This document shows, one piece after another, positions 30,045 through 41,085 of a stretch of DNA of 64,000 bases. The first letter of the stretch is position 1. Every line of letters begins with the position of its first letter. Source of the DNA: Lactarius indigo (taxonomy: Eukaryota; Basidiomycota; Agaricomycetes; Russulales; Russulaceae). The position numbers and the translations under genes are program-made. The stretch spans positions 62,001-126,000 of the forward strand of contig JAFKAC010000092.1 in the NCBI GenBank assembly GCA_025766275.1, in the 5' to 3' direction. The notes beneath the pieces were generated by a model that searched no databases, was not told where the DNA came from, and saw nothing but the letters and a program-made list of their open reading frames with translations.

Positions 30045-33000
30045 TAATCCGCTACTGATTCCTGCCTCATCTTCTCCGCTTCGTCCTCCATCCGCTCCAA
30101 TATGTTAGCACGTTCGAGTCGATAAAGACTGTCCTTTTTGTCGTCAGCCACAAGCTGCCTCTCCAACTGCAACTGCCGAATCCTCTTCTCTAATTGGTCT
30201 TCGGCAAATGCGAACTGCCGGAACCGGCACAATTCTTGAGTGAGAGTGACATCCCCAATGCGCATAAGCAGCAAGTCTGTGGGGTGTCGATCGTGGAGCA
30301 TGAAGTACTCCTCGTGTGGGATGAAAGCGCGGTTGTTCTTTGGGAGGTGAGGAGTGGCATAGAGGGGTTTCCCATAAAGGAGACCAGACCCCGGAGCTAG
30401 TCCGAGTATGAAGGGGTCTCCTCCCCGGATAACCTGTACATGGGATGCTTGTACCGTCGGTCTGTTGGGGAGCTTGATCGGGAACGGAATGTAATCGGGT
30501 CCTCGATTGACCCGGAACCCTTCAGGGACGACAGCCCTGGTTGCTGGGTCTCGTTCCCCCATTGGTGTATAACAAGCCGCTTGTGCCATGGCGACTCGTC
30601 CTCGGTGTAGAGGCCCCCCCGCTGCGTTGACGAGGAAGGGAGTGGCGGCTGGATCTTCAGCGTAGAATTCATGATTAAGGAACGCGTGCCTGATGGGGTA
30701 GTGGTCTCTAAGCTCGTCTTCATCCTCATCTTCGTCCAGTACTCCCTCCGTTCCTTCATCATTTGGCGTCGGCAGGCGGCAATATGCAGTTGCTCCCGCT
30801 GCCACCGCGCCGCCGTCTCCTTCCATTCTTGTTTGTACTTCTGCATGGCGTTGGGCGGTTTCACCGTGCGGGACAGCTGCTTGAAGCTGAAAAAGCTCGT
30901 CTTCTGTGAGGAAGACTTCGGGCTCACCGGTGTCGGGGTTTGTGAGGGCGTACAGTGGCTGTGGAGGTGCTGGTTGAGTTGTTGCTGGATCGTCGTCGAG
31001 AGTTCCCTGTATGGGCATAGGGAATCGTTGCAGTGTCTGGTGCAGTTCTTCACTAGTGACAGGGCCGTCTTCCTCATGCTGCATGGAGGGATGGCTTCCT
31101 CCCGCAATTCTAGTGGTTGCGGCGACGTCGGTGGAGTCGGGGTTGACGAGTGTAGCGGAGGAATCGTTGATAAGAGTGGAGAGGAGTGCGAGCTGGTCAT
31201 TTCGTCGAGTAGAAGGCATAGAGTGAATGGGAGATGGGGACTTATCACGACAGGAGGCTACCCTTATATGCGTTTCTCGGTCGGGGTTGGAATGTTTGAA
31301 GTCCTGAACGGCTTCGTCGGCAAATACGTCATCCTTATCTATCCATTGATTGTCGGAGTCAGGATAGCCCTTCCATTTGACAAGGTATTGGAGTCGACGC
31401 CTTCTGCCGAATCGCCGAGAGTCCAGAATCTTCTCGACTTCGTATTCTTCTTCGTTATCGACCAAATCAGGTGGTGGGCGCTGATAGTTTGGTCCGTGCG
31501 TGGGTGTTTCGCGATAAGGTGTGAGAAGATCTATGTGGAACACGTCATGGATGCTCCACTGTGTGGGAAGTTCGAGGCAGTAATTGACAGGGGACATCAC
31601 CTGGATGATCTTAAACGGTCCATGTCGTTTGGCGGCGAGTTTTGCGGTTGGTTGATGTGTGCGCAGGTGACGCCCTTCGAGCCACACAAGATCTCCTTCT
31701 TGGAATTTGGGCGTATCTTTGTGTTTGACCCATGACTTTTGTGCTCGGAGCATACACGAGAAGGCACGTTGTCGTGCCTGTTTGAACTGGTCTAGTCGCA
31801 GGGACACTTGTGGGATAGGGGAAGGCCTATCGGTCCAATCAGCGCGAGGGTTAAACCCTGATAAGAGAAAGAAGGGGGACTCCCGCGTGGTTTCATTAGG
31901 CCAGTTGTTATGCGTGAATTCCGCCATTGGTAGATAACGGACCCAATCGTCTTGTCGTTCGTTGACCCAGAAGCGGAGATATTGCTCTAGCCATTGATTT
32001 GTTCGCTCCGATTGGCCATCGGTTCTGGGGTGATAAGCGGTTGAGATATTTTGGCTGATGCCAAGGATTTTACATATCTCCCGCATGAACTTGGATGCGA
32101 AGCGGGGATCTCGGTCACTGATAACGCGTGAGGGGAGTCCGAATCGTGGGAAGACATGAGAGACGTACAGGGCAGCCGTCCCTTCAGCCGTTATTTCTTC
32201 ATTACAGGGGATGAAAATGGCGGCTTTGGTACAATCGTGATCTGTTACCGTGAGAATAGAGTCATATCCGCGGGAAACAGGGAGTTTGGTGATAAAGTCC
32301 ACTGCGATGGTCTCGAATGGCAAGGCTTCCGGTTTAGGGTAAATAGGTTGCAGGGGTGCTCGGATTGGTCGGAGATTGACTTTGTGCCGCTGGCATTCTG
32401 CGCAACCTTTGACATAATCTGTGATGTCGTTTTTCATTTGTGGCCACCAGTAATGTCGCTCGGTAAGTTGGAGGGTGCGTTTGATGCCAGGGTGGCCGTA
32501 GACGGGGGAGTCATGATGGGCGGCAATGATAGTGCGTTTGTCATGGATGCCGCCTGTGACTACTTGGCGTCCGTCTTTGTACCATGTTCCTTCAATGTCT
32601 TTTAGTTTATGAGCGTCGACCCACGGTTTCAACTTAGCTATGTCTTGTTCGTAAATAGGATGATCGGGGGTCATTTCCACTGGCAAGATCTTGGGTCTCC
32701 AGTGTGGGTGTCGCGGTTCTTCCAGTGTCGCAGCGCGTACAAAGACGCTTTCCGGTAACACCGTTACTCCTTCGTTGTCGTTTTCTCCTTGGTCGTAGTC
32801 TGGTCTTCGTGATAGCGCATCAGCACGTCCGTTGGAAGTGCCTTTGATGTGGTGAATCTCAAAATCATATTCTGAGAGTTCGAGCACCTCCCTGGCTACT
32901 CGCCTACTGATCTTCTGTGGCGATTTCCAGTACTGCAGGTTGAGATGGTCCGAGAATACTTTGATTTTGTGGGGGGATCCTGCTAGCAGGGGTCTCCAAT

Positions 33001-34807
33001 GTCTGAAGGCTTTGACGATGGCGAGAAGTTCAAGATCATAGATGTCGTAATTTCTCTCGGCTTCGTTAAGTGTTGCAGAGTAGTAGCCAATGGGATGTCG
33101 CTTGCCGTCTTCTTTTTGTTGAAGGAGTACTGCACCGGTTGCAAACCCAGACGCGTCTACTTCTAATTCAAACTGTTTTGTAAGATCTGGATGCGCTAAG
33201 ACGGGTTCGCTGGTGACAAGCGTTTTGAGATCTTGGAATGCCCTCTCTTCTTCCGTGCCCCAATGCCATTCAGTATCTTTGCGCGTAAGTTTGTTGAGTG
33301 GTCGCGCTTTGGTTGCGAAACCTCGTATGAAAGGTCGGTAAAAGTTGCAAAACCCAAGAAAAGAGCGGACGTCCTTAACCTTGGTTGGCGTAGGCCAGTC
33401 CTTGATGCCGGAAATTTTGACAGGATCCATACGTGTCACCCCCTTTTCAAGGATTACCCCCAGGTAATCCATGCACGGGGAGTGGAAGAGGCATTTTTCA
33501 AGTTTATAATATAGATCATGTTCCACGGACACGCGGAGTACATCTTTGATGGCGTCGACATGATCTGATAAAGAGTGAGTAAGGCCAGTAGCGATGCCAA
33601 TATCGTCCATGTAAACCCGAATAACGGTGCCCCGTTTTTCGTGTTTCGCAATGATATCCCTGAAGATGAAATTCATCATTGTCTGGAATGTTGCTGGGGA
33701 GTTGGTCAGGCCGAAAAACATCACCGTTGGTTCGAACAAGCCATAGCGCGTTTTAAATGCAGCCTTTTCTTCATCTCCCTCTTTAATGCGTATGTTGTTA
33801 TACCCCCATCTAACATCGAGTTTAGTATAGATGTGAGCGTTGCTGAGGTCGGTAATGAGGTCAGAGATGAGAGGAAGAGGGTACTGGTTGCGAATGGTAA
33901 CAGCGTTAATCTTTCTATAGTCTTGGACAGGTCGTAGCTTCCCATCCTTTTTCTTGATGAAGAAGAAAGATGACACGTAGGGAGATTTAGAGGGTCTTAT
34001 ATAGCCCTTTTTGAGTTGTTCGTCAATCCATTCGCGTAATTTCTTGTCTTCTTCTTGTGTCATGGGGTATATTTTACAGTCGATTGCGTCAGCTGTTCCC
34101 GGTTTGAATTCGATAGCGTGGTCCCAAGGCCTGCTGGGCGGAAACCTGTCCGATGCCTCCTCACTGAAGAGGCGTTCAAATTTGCGGTATTCAGAGGGTA
34201 ACTCAGCTTTCGTGACATATTGTTGAGCGGCTATGGCGAGATCAGTAGCAGTGACTCTGATTCGGCATCCCTCTTCAAATTGCTGTTGTTGTTCATCGGT
34301 GATAACGCAGGAGTGTACGACTTCATAGTCGTCGTCTTGAACGGTGGTTGCTGCTACTACTGGCGTTGTTTTAATGTAAGGGTTGGTTGATCGAATAATG
34401 ATAGGGAGCATGTCTTCGTGTATGGCTGCTTGTGACCACTTGATATGCAGGTCATAAATAGCAAGCCAGGGGTAGCCTAACACGATATCTTCATTTCCTA
34501 TATCCGTGATGAGGAAGCGGATTTCCTTGTGAATGCCTTTAGTTTGGACATCAACGTCGGTATAATGGGTGATACGCCCCGATTTATTCTCCGTGTTGTC
34601 AATGTTCCATATTTTCTTTGGGATGTCGAGTAATTTAGTCCCAAGTCCCATCCTTTTTGCGAATGATGGTTTCATGAAGCAATGGGTTGCTCCTGAGTCG
34701 ACTAATGCGCGTATGTCGGCCATTGCGTAACTGGTGCGAATCGATACTGGAACTCTCATAGAACGATAGCGAGTCATGATTACACTGTTACAATTAACTG
34801 CCCTCAC
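30044..34807 (-). CDS. G4 pol polyprotein, intact
   Basis: 1587 aa without internal stops. Protease DSGAT at 37-41; RT with VQDYRKINA and YMDD near 397; RNase H (VDASGFATGA, SDHLNLQYW); integrase with HHCC finger (HPGIKRTLQ, CAECQRHK) and DDE core (DFITKL, VISDRDPRF, YHPRTDGQSERTNQW); chromodomain (EEEYEVEKILDSRRFG, YLVKWKGYPDSDNQW) near 1110-1165; then an extension of about 400 residues ending RFRQFAFAEDQLEKRIRQLQ and YRLERANILERMEDEAEKM. The integrase, where G2 has its stop, is complete here. The upstream frame passes through the heptamer GGGTTTT (complement of 34834-34840) without a stop, so expression probably depended on frameshifting from gag. This is the most intact pol of the G2/G4/G5 group. 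Confidence 0.93.
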   Translation of the reverse strand: MRAVNCNSVIMTRYRSMRVPVSIRTSYAMADIRALVDSGATHCFMKPSFAKRMGLGTKLLDIPKKIWNIDNTENKSGRITHYTDVDVQTKGIHKEIRFLITDIGNEDIVLGYPWLAIYDLHIKWSQAAIHEDMLPIIIRSTNPYIKTTPVVAATTVQDDDYEVVHSCVITDEQQQQFEEGCRIRVTATDLAIAAQQYVTKAELPSEYRKFERLFSEEASDRFPPSRPWDHAIEFKPGTADAIDCKIYPMTQEEDKKLREWIDEQLKKGYIRPSKSPYVSSFFFIKKKDGKLRPVQDYRKINAVTIRNQYPLPLISDLITDLSNAHIYTKLDVRWGYNNIRIKEGDEEKAAFKTRYGLFEPTVMFFGLTNSPATFQTMMNFIFRDIIAKHEKRGTVIRVYMDDIGIATGLTHSLSDHVDAIKDVLRVSVEHDLYYKLEKCLFHSPCMDYLGVILEKGVTRMDPVKISGIKDWPTPTKVKDVRSFLGFCNFYRPFIRGFATKARPLNKLTRKDTEWHWGTEEERAFQDLKTLVTSEPVLAHPDLTKQFELEVDASGFATGAVLLQQKEDGKRHPIGYYSATLNEAERNYDIYDLELLAIVKAFRHWRPLLAGSPHKIKVFSDHLNLQYWKSPQKISRRVAREVLELSEYDFEIHHIKGTSNGRADALSRRPDYDQGENDNEGVTVLPESVFVRAATLEEPRHPHWRPKILPVEMTPDHPIYEQDIAKLKPWVDAHKLKDIEGTWYKDGRQVVTGGIHDKRTIIAAHHDSPVYGHPGIKRTLQLTERHYWWPQMKNDITDYVKGCAECQRHKVNLRPIRAPLQPIYPKPEALPFETIAVDFITKLPVSRGYDSILTVTDHDCTKAAIFIPCNEEITAEGTAALYVSHVFPRFGLPSRVISDRDPRFASKFMREICKILGISQNISTAYHPRTDGQSERTNQWLEQYLRFWVNERQDDWVRYLPMAEFTHNNWPNETTRESPFFLLSGFNPRADWTDRPSPIPQVSLRLDQFKQARQRAFSCMLRAQKSWVKHKDTPKFQEGDLVWLEGRHLRTHQPTAKLAAKRHGPFKIIQVMSPVNYCLELPTQWSIHDVFHIDLLTPYRETPTHGPNYQRPPPDLVDNEEEYEVEKILDSRRFGRRRRLQYLVKWKGYPDSDNQWIDKDDVFADEAVQDFKHSNPDRETHIRVASCRDKSPSPIHSMPSTRRNDQLALLSTLINDSSATLVNPDSTDVAATTRIAGGSHPSMQHEEDGPVTSEELHQTLQRFPMPIQGTLDDDPATTQPAPPQPLYALTNPDTGEPEVFLTEDELFQLQAAVPHGETAQRHAEVQTRMEGDGGAVAAGATAYCRLPTPNDEGTEGVLDEDEDEDELRDHYPIRHAFLNHEFYAEDPAATPFLVNAAGGPLHRGRVAMAQAACYTPMGERDPATRAVVPEGFRVNRGPDYIPFPIKLPNRPTVQASHVQVIRGGDPFILGLAPGSGLLYGKPLYATPHLPKNNRAFIPHEEYFMLHDRHPTDLLLMRIGDVTLTQELCRFRQFAFAEDQLEKRIRQLQLERQLVADDKKDSLYRLERANILERMEDEAEKMRQESVAD

Positions 34808-35820
34808 CCAGACCGATGGGTTCAGGCATCCTGAAAACCCTCCTTTTCCACAACTGCTGGAGGATAATGTCTTTTACGTCGTCTGATTCTCCGGCTACTC
34901 CATTAAGCCAATCGCTGGCGCACTGTTGAGGGGGCACTTCTTGGACTGCCCTGGTAGCGACTTCTGGTTCTTGTTGGTGATAGTCAGTGTCGATATATCG
35001 ACTGGTCGATGCTTGGGGTTGATATCCCCCACGCGGTTGTCTGCAATCACGGGCCATGTGTCCGTCCTTTCCACAGTTATAGCATGTGACTGGCCTTTGG
35101 TTATTGCGTCCTCCTCCTTTCTGTAAAAATCCTCCCCGTGGTCGGTATGGGGGGCGAGGAGCGAGTATATCCTCAGCTCCTGCAAGTCGCCCCCGGATCC
35201 GGTCTGCGGAGGTATCCATGGCGTTTGGATCTCGTAAGTTTCTTGGTTGCCATGAACTCCTTGGTGGTCCCTGCCATTGTTGTTGTTGTTGTTGTCTTCC
35301 TTGTCCCTGTCCAGAGGGAACTCCCTTGTTTAATACTGCCTTAAGATGAAGGTATTGTTGTTGACGAGTGGTGGCTGCTTCCTTCCACTCGCGGTAGTTG
35401 CGGGGATTGTCCAGGGTATAGACCTTTTCATATAGGTCTTTTGGTAACCCGCTTGCAAACAAGTCCAGCGTCTGCGGATCGTCGAGTCGGTACTGAGCGC
35501 GGCGTATCAATTGTTTGAATTGGGTGCAATACTCATCTAGATTGCCTCCAATCATTCTGACTCCTTTCTTAAGCTCGTATTGAGCTTGTTCTTGTTCCAT
35601 CGTGTTACGGAAGCGTTGCATAAAACTGCGCGTGATTTCGTTCCATAGTCCTTCACTAGTACGGGGTATACCAGCTTGTATCTGACCATTGAGCCAGGTG
35701 AGCATCGCCAGCACCCATTCGCTGACGTTAACGCCTTTGATGTAAGATAGGAAGAGTAAGGCTCGTCAATAGGGTGTGGCCATTATGCCTTCATCTGCGT
35801 TCATGCCCCAGTAGACATGC
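34794..35820 (-). pseudogene. G4 gag, C-terminal part (left of G5)
   Basis: Continues the gag reading from 43562 after removal of G5: YWGMN, then a TGA at 35766-35768 where G2 has Arg (CGA to TGA), then LLFLSYIKGVNVSEWVL, LFASGLPKDLYEKVYTLDN, a Gln-rich run and the zinc knuckle CYNCGKDGHMARDC. Near the end, comparison with G2 and G5 suggests loss of one G before AAAAGGAGGG, so gag runs past its normal TGA and the slippery heptamer is no longer in the required phase. Confidence 0.85.
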
Positions 35821-36303
35821 TGTAACGCCGTCACAGCGTCAGCTCGACTAGAGCTCGGTAAGGCGACTTGGTGACTTAGCTGATCACGCACTAAGGCGTA
35901 TGGCACGAAGGCTTCTTCTAGATATTCGAAGATACTAGTAAGATGACGGCACTCCTACTCAGAGCGGAGGCGAAGCGAAAATGCGAGAGTCAAGAAAGTG
36001 ACGATTGAAGAAGACCAAGATGGCGTGTCTTGGTCTTCTGCCGCTATCTTAAATACAAAAGAGCAGGCTTTCAAGCGCTGCTATGAGTCACAGTATCGTA
36101 GCGTCCAACGAGTCGCGTAAGTATCGCAATCCTAATACTACTACTACTAGTATTAGGATCGAGTCAGAGTCCAGTCAGCTATCACGCGCAATCTCCTATC
36201 GTACTACATCGTAAAGCCCTAAGGCCGTAAGTCCGTGACTAATTTACCTTACCGCCGTAGTCACAACCGGTACAGTAAGGGTCCAATATGCGAAACCGTA
36301 ACA
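35821..36303 (-). repeat. G5 3' LTR
   Basis: 483 bp, identical by eye to 43074-43556. Followed by the complement of the polypurine tract GAAAAGGGGGTGA. Confidence 0.95.
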
Positions 36304-36333
36304 TCACCCCCTTTTCAGCGTGAGACTCCAGAC

Positions 36334-39300
36334 TCACCGAAAGTCTCGTGCCGTCCACGTGGATTGCTCGTCGCTTATCCTCTCAAACACGTTGGCCCTC
36401 TCCAGCCGGTATATGCAGTCCCTCTTGTCGTCCCGCGCCGACAACCGCATGGCCTGAAGCTGACGGATACGGGCCGCGAGCCGTTCTTCTTCATATGCGG
36501 CTGCACGATAGCGCGTCACTTCCGCAGTCAGGGACTCATCCCCGATGCGGTTTAGTGCGCGGTCCGTGGTCTTGTCGGAGGCGAGGATGACTAGATCCTC
36601 GTGTGCGATGAAGGCGCGTCCCGCAGCCGATAGCATCGGATGAGCGTAGAGGGGTTTGCCGTAGAGATGAGGGGAGCCGGGGATAAGTCCCAGCACAAAG
36701 GGATTCGCACCTCCGACAATCTGCACATGACTGGCGTTCCTCTCTACGCCGTCGGGTCCGGTGATGGGGAAGTGAATGTAATGGGGCTGTCGATTCGCCC
36801 GGAACCCTTCAGGCGCAAGGACCTGCGCAGGGTCGTCGTCGCGCGTAATGGGGGTGTGAAGTGCGACGCCGGGCAATCGCACACGTCCTCGAGACATGGG
36901 GGTTCCGTCGGTGTGAACGAGCCATGGGGTGATTCGGGGATTAGTAGGGTGGCTGTGCGTTCGAAGGAGGGGGTGTCTGACCGGGTAGTAATCCTCGTTG
37001 TCAGTGTGAGCCTCGTCGTGAGGGAGCGCTGCCTGCGCTGCCGCAACTCGCTCAACCTCCTCTGCACTAAGCGCAGTTGTTCGTCAGCCCACTCCTTCGC
37101 CACTCTCCGCCAGTCCTCTGCTGCTTCTAACTCCTGTTGGGTCTTCGAGGGGGCGGTCGGCAGGGAGAATTCCCCGCGTGCCGATGAGGTCATCACCTGG
37201 GGGGATGATGGCAACGGGTTCTCGATTGCCGTTGTCGTCTCGGAAGATGTGAGCGACGGCATGCTGCTGCTCGTCGTCGGGCTGGTGAGTCGGGTCGGGG
37301 AATCTCTGTAAGACATTAGCCCATTCTTGAGCGGTGATATGCCCCGTTCGCATGTTTGCAGGTGTGTACGGAGTGAGCTGGACCTGTTGAACCACAGTTT
37401 CTTGGTCGTCTTCGAGGAGGTTGGCGGCGTCTTGTGCGACTTGGTCGAGGAGGATCGCCGTGGTGACATGTCTGAGAGGGGAAGTGGGCATAGAAGTACT
37501 GGTGGATCGAAGGTAGAGGGGACGTCTCTCATGGTCGCCCATAGGCCGGCTTTTAAGAGTCCTCGCGGCTGTCCGGCCCGCCTGGTATACCTCTATTGCT
37601 TCCGGTGCGAATACGTCATCCTTATCGACCCACTGATTCTCCGAGTCTGGGTACCCCTTCCATTTGATGAGGTACTGGAGCTTTTTGTGGCGGCCGTGAT
37701 GCCGTGAGTCTAGAATAGCCTCGACCTCGTATTCTTCCTCCCCTTCCACGAGGTCTGGCGGTGGTCGCGGGAAGTTTTCGCCGTGAATGGTCGTGCTTTT
37801 GTACGGCGTGAGAAGATCTATGTGAAACACCGGGTGGATGCTCCACTGCGTGGGAAGCTCGAGGCGATAGTTATAGGGGGACATCACCTGGACTACTTTG
37901 AACGGGCCGTGGCGTCGTGCCGCTAATTTCGCCGTTGGTTGATTGGTCCGAAGATGCTTCCCTTCTAGCCACACTTGGTCTCCTATTTGATAACGGGGTG
38001 TGTTCCGGTGCTTTACCCACCCTTCTTGTGCCTTCTTGATAAGGTCCTGGGCCAATTGCCGTGCTTCCTTTAACTGCGTCAACCTAGTGATTACGTTTGG
38101 AATAGGGGATGGCTTATCCGTCCAATCAGCTGTCGGATTATAACCCATGAGTAGCATGAACGGGGATTGTTTTGTATGCTCATGGGGCCAGTTGTTGTGA
38201 GCGAATTCTGCTATGGGAAGATACGCTGCCCAGTTATCTTGCCGCTCATTAGCCCAGAATCGCAGATACTGTTCCAACCACTGATTGGTCCGCTCTGATT
38301 GCCCGTCCGTTCGTGGGTGGTATGCCGTCGAAATGTTCTGCTGGATGCCCAGGATTCGACATACCTCCTTGGTGAACTTAGACGTGAATCGGGGGTCTCG
38401 GTCACTAATAATTTTGCGCGGTAATCCGAATCGTCTGAAAACATGATTGACGTACAGGATGGCGGTTTCTTCTGCCGTGATTCCTTCGTTACACGGGATA
38501 AATATCGACGCCTTGCTGCAGTCGTGATCTGTAATAGTGAGGATGCTGTCGCATGATTGGGACGTTGGTAATTTAGTGATGAAGTCCAACGCGATGGTGT
38601 GAAAGGGGGGAGCATCTGTTACTGCGGTGATGGGGTATAGTGGTGCGCGAGTCGGTCTTGTATTGACCTTGTTCCGTTGGCAATTGGCGCAGCCTACCAC
38701 ATACTCATATACGTCCCGACGAAGGCGCGGCCACCAGTAATGCCGTTCGACGATCCGCTGGGTTCGACTGATACCGGGGTGTCCGTGAACGGGAAGGTCG
38801 TGGTGGTCGTGTATTATGGCTCGGTATGCGGCCATGGGTCCAGTGATTACCAGCTTTCCATCCTTATACCACTCTCCTTCGATTTTCTTCAGCTGATGGG
38901 CGTCGACCCATGCTTTGATGATGGTCTGGTCTTGGGCCCGTCTCGGTTGTTGCAGCATTGGGTGTATTTCCAGGGCACGCGCGGTATTAGCGACTCGTAC
39001 AAAGACTTCCGGTGGTAGAACAACCACACCTTGGTTATCCTCCTCTCCTTGGTCGTAGTCTGGTCGTCTTGATAGAGCGTCCGCTCTGCCGTTGTTCTTC
39101 CCCTTGATGTGATGGATCTCGAAGTCATACTCCATCAGTTCCAACACTTCTCGGGCAACTCTCCGGCTGATCTTCTGTGGAGATTTCCAGTATTGGAGGT
39201 TGAGGTGGTCGGAAAATATTTTAATCTTGTGTGGGGACCCTGCAAGTAGGGGTCTCCAGTGTCGAAGGGCTTTGACGATGGCGAGGAGTTCTAGGTCATA

Positions 39301-41085
39301 GATGTTGTAGTTTCGTTCGGCTTCGTTTAGTGTTGCCGAATAATACCCTATCGGATGCTTGCGACCGTCACCTTTCTTTTGTAGGAGTACTGCACCTACC
39401 GCGAATCCCGACGCGTCGACTTCCAGTTCGAACTGGTCTTGTAAATTGGGATGTGCCAGCACTGGTTCTTCGGTCACAAGACGTTTGAGGGTGTTAAACG
39501 CGCGATCCTCTTCATCTCCCCATTTCCATTCAGTGTCCTTCCTCGTTAGTCGGTTGAGTGGTCGCGCGTGGGTTGCGAAACCTCGGATGAAAAGGCGGTA
39601 AAAGTTACAAAAGCCCAAAAATGATCGTACGTCCCTGACTTTAGTCGGCGTTGGCCAGTCTTTGATGCCGCGAACTTTTACCGGATCCATGCGTGTTACC
39701 CCCTTTTCAAGGATTACCCCCAGGTAATCCATCCGAGGTTGGTGAAACAGACATTTCTCAAGTTTGAAGTAGAGGTCGTGGTCTTGGGCGACGCGGAGGA
39801 CATCCGTGACTGCTGCAATATGATCGGCGGATGTAGACCCTTCGCGTGTGGCGATACCGATGTCGTCCATATAAACCCGGATGACGGTGCCGCGAAGCTC
39901 GTGTTTGGCAATGGTGTCGCGGTAAATGTGATTCATCATGGTTTGGAACGTTGCCGGTGAATTTGTAAGCCCGAAGAACATCACCGTTGGTTCAAAGAGG
40001 CCAAACTTCGTTTTGAACGCCGCCTTCTCTTGGTCGCCGTCCCGTATGCGGATGTTGTTATACCCCCAGCGAACGTCGAGCTTCGTGTAGATGTGGGCGT
40101 TGCTGAGGTCGTAGATGAGGTCTTGGATTAATGGGAGTGGGTATTGATTGCGTATGGTGTGCGAGTTGATGACGCGGTAGTCCTGCACAGGGCGTAGCTG
40201 TCCGTCCTTCTTTTTAACGAAAAAGAATGATGATGCGTACGGGGAGATTGAGGGGCGAAGGTACCCTTGTCGGAGTTTCTCATCTAGGAACTCCTTGAGT
40301 TTCCCTTCCTCTTCTTGGGTTAACGGGTATATTTTGCAGTCAATTGCAGAGGGTGTGCCGGGTTTGAAGTCGATTGCGTGGTCCCATGGCCTGGCAGGGG
40401 GAAATCGCTGGGATGCGTCTTCGCTGAAGAGCTTCTGAAAGACTTGATATACCGCTGGTAGTTCCACCGGCTTTTCTTCTGTTTTTGCCTTGATGGCTAG
40501 TTCTGTAGACGTAGTTGCCCGCAAATACGTGTACTCGTTGTTCATCTCCTGGATGATCTCCTCCTTTTGTTCGTTAGTAAGGACGGATGCGATGACAGTA
40601 TGTCGGTCTAGACTGTCTTGTGTACTGATCACGATTGGCATGATGTTCTCGTGTATAACCGCATCCCTCCAGTTGATGGTGGGCTCGTACGTCGCTAGCC
40701 AGGGGTATCCTAGGACGATATCTTCGCTTCCCAGATCCGTGACAAGGAAGCACATGGTCCTATGATATCCTTTGGCGTATACGTCTAGGTCGGTGAAATG
40801 AGTGATGGACCCAGCTTTGTTTTCCGTATTGTCTATATTCCAGATTTTCCGGGGCTGGGTCAGCGACTGAACGCCAATACCCATTTTTGCTACGAAGTTT
40901 GGGTGTATAAAATTGTCGGTGGCTCCAGAGTCCACTAGTGCTCTTATGTCGGCCATTCGGTAATTCGTGCGAATCGAGACTGGAATTCGAAGGGAACGAA
41001 AGCGCGTCATGATTACAGAATTACAATTTAAAGCCCTCACCCAGGCCGATGGGTTCAGGCGCTCCAAAAACCCTCTTTTCCCCAC
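36334..41085 (-). pseudogene. G5 pol, late premature TGA
   Basis: One frame from 41085 to 36334 with a single TGA at 37084-37086, where G2 has CGA (GEGVG then R). The stop lies in the tail after the chromodomain, so protease (DSGAT at 52-56), RT (YMDD), RNase H, integrase (EQYLRFWANERQ intact here) and chromodomain (EEEYEVEAILDSRHHG, YLIKWKGYPDSENQW) would all be made: 1333 residues, missing the last 250. Whether the tail is needed is unknown, so this copy may still be active. The reading starts in overlap with gag and needs the -1 heptamer GGGTTTT at complement 41067-41073. Confidence 0.92.

Noticed and set aside
30671..31735. Open frame of 354 codons on the plus strand opposite G4 pol
   Set aside because: It lies antisense to a conserved polyprotein, has no domain, and is explained by codon composition of the real gene.
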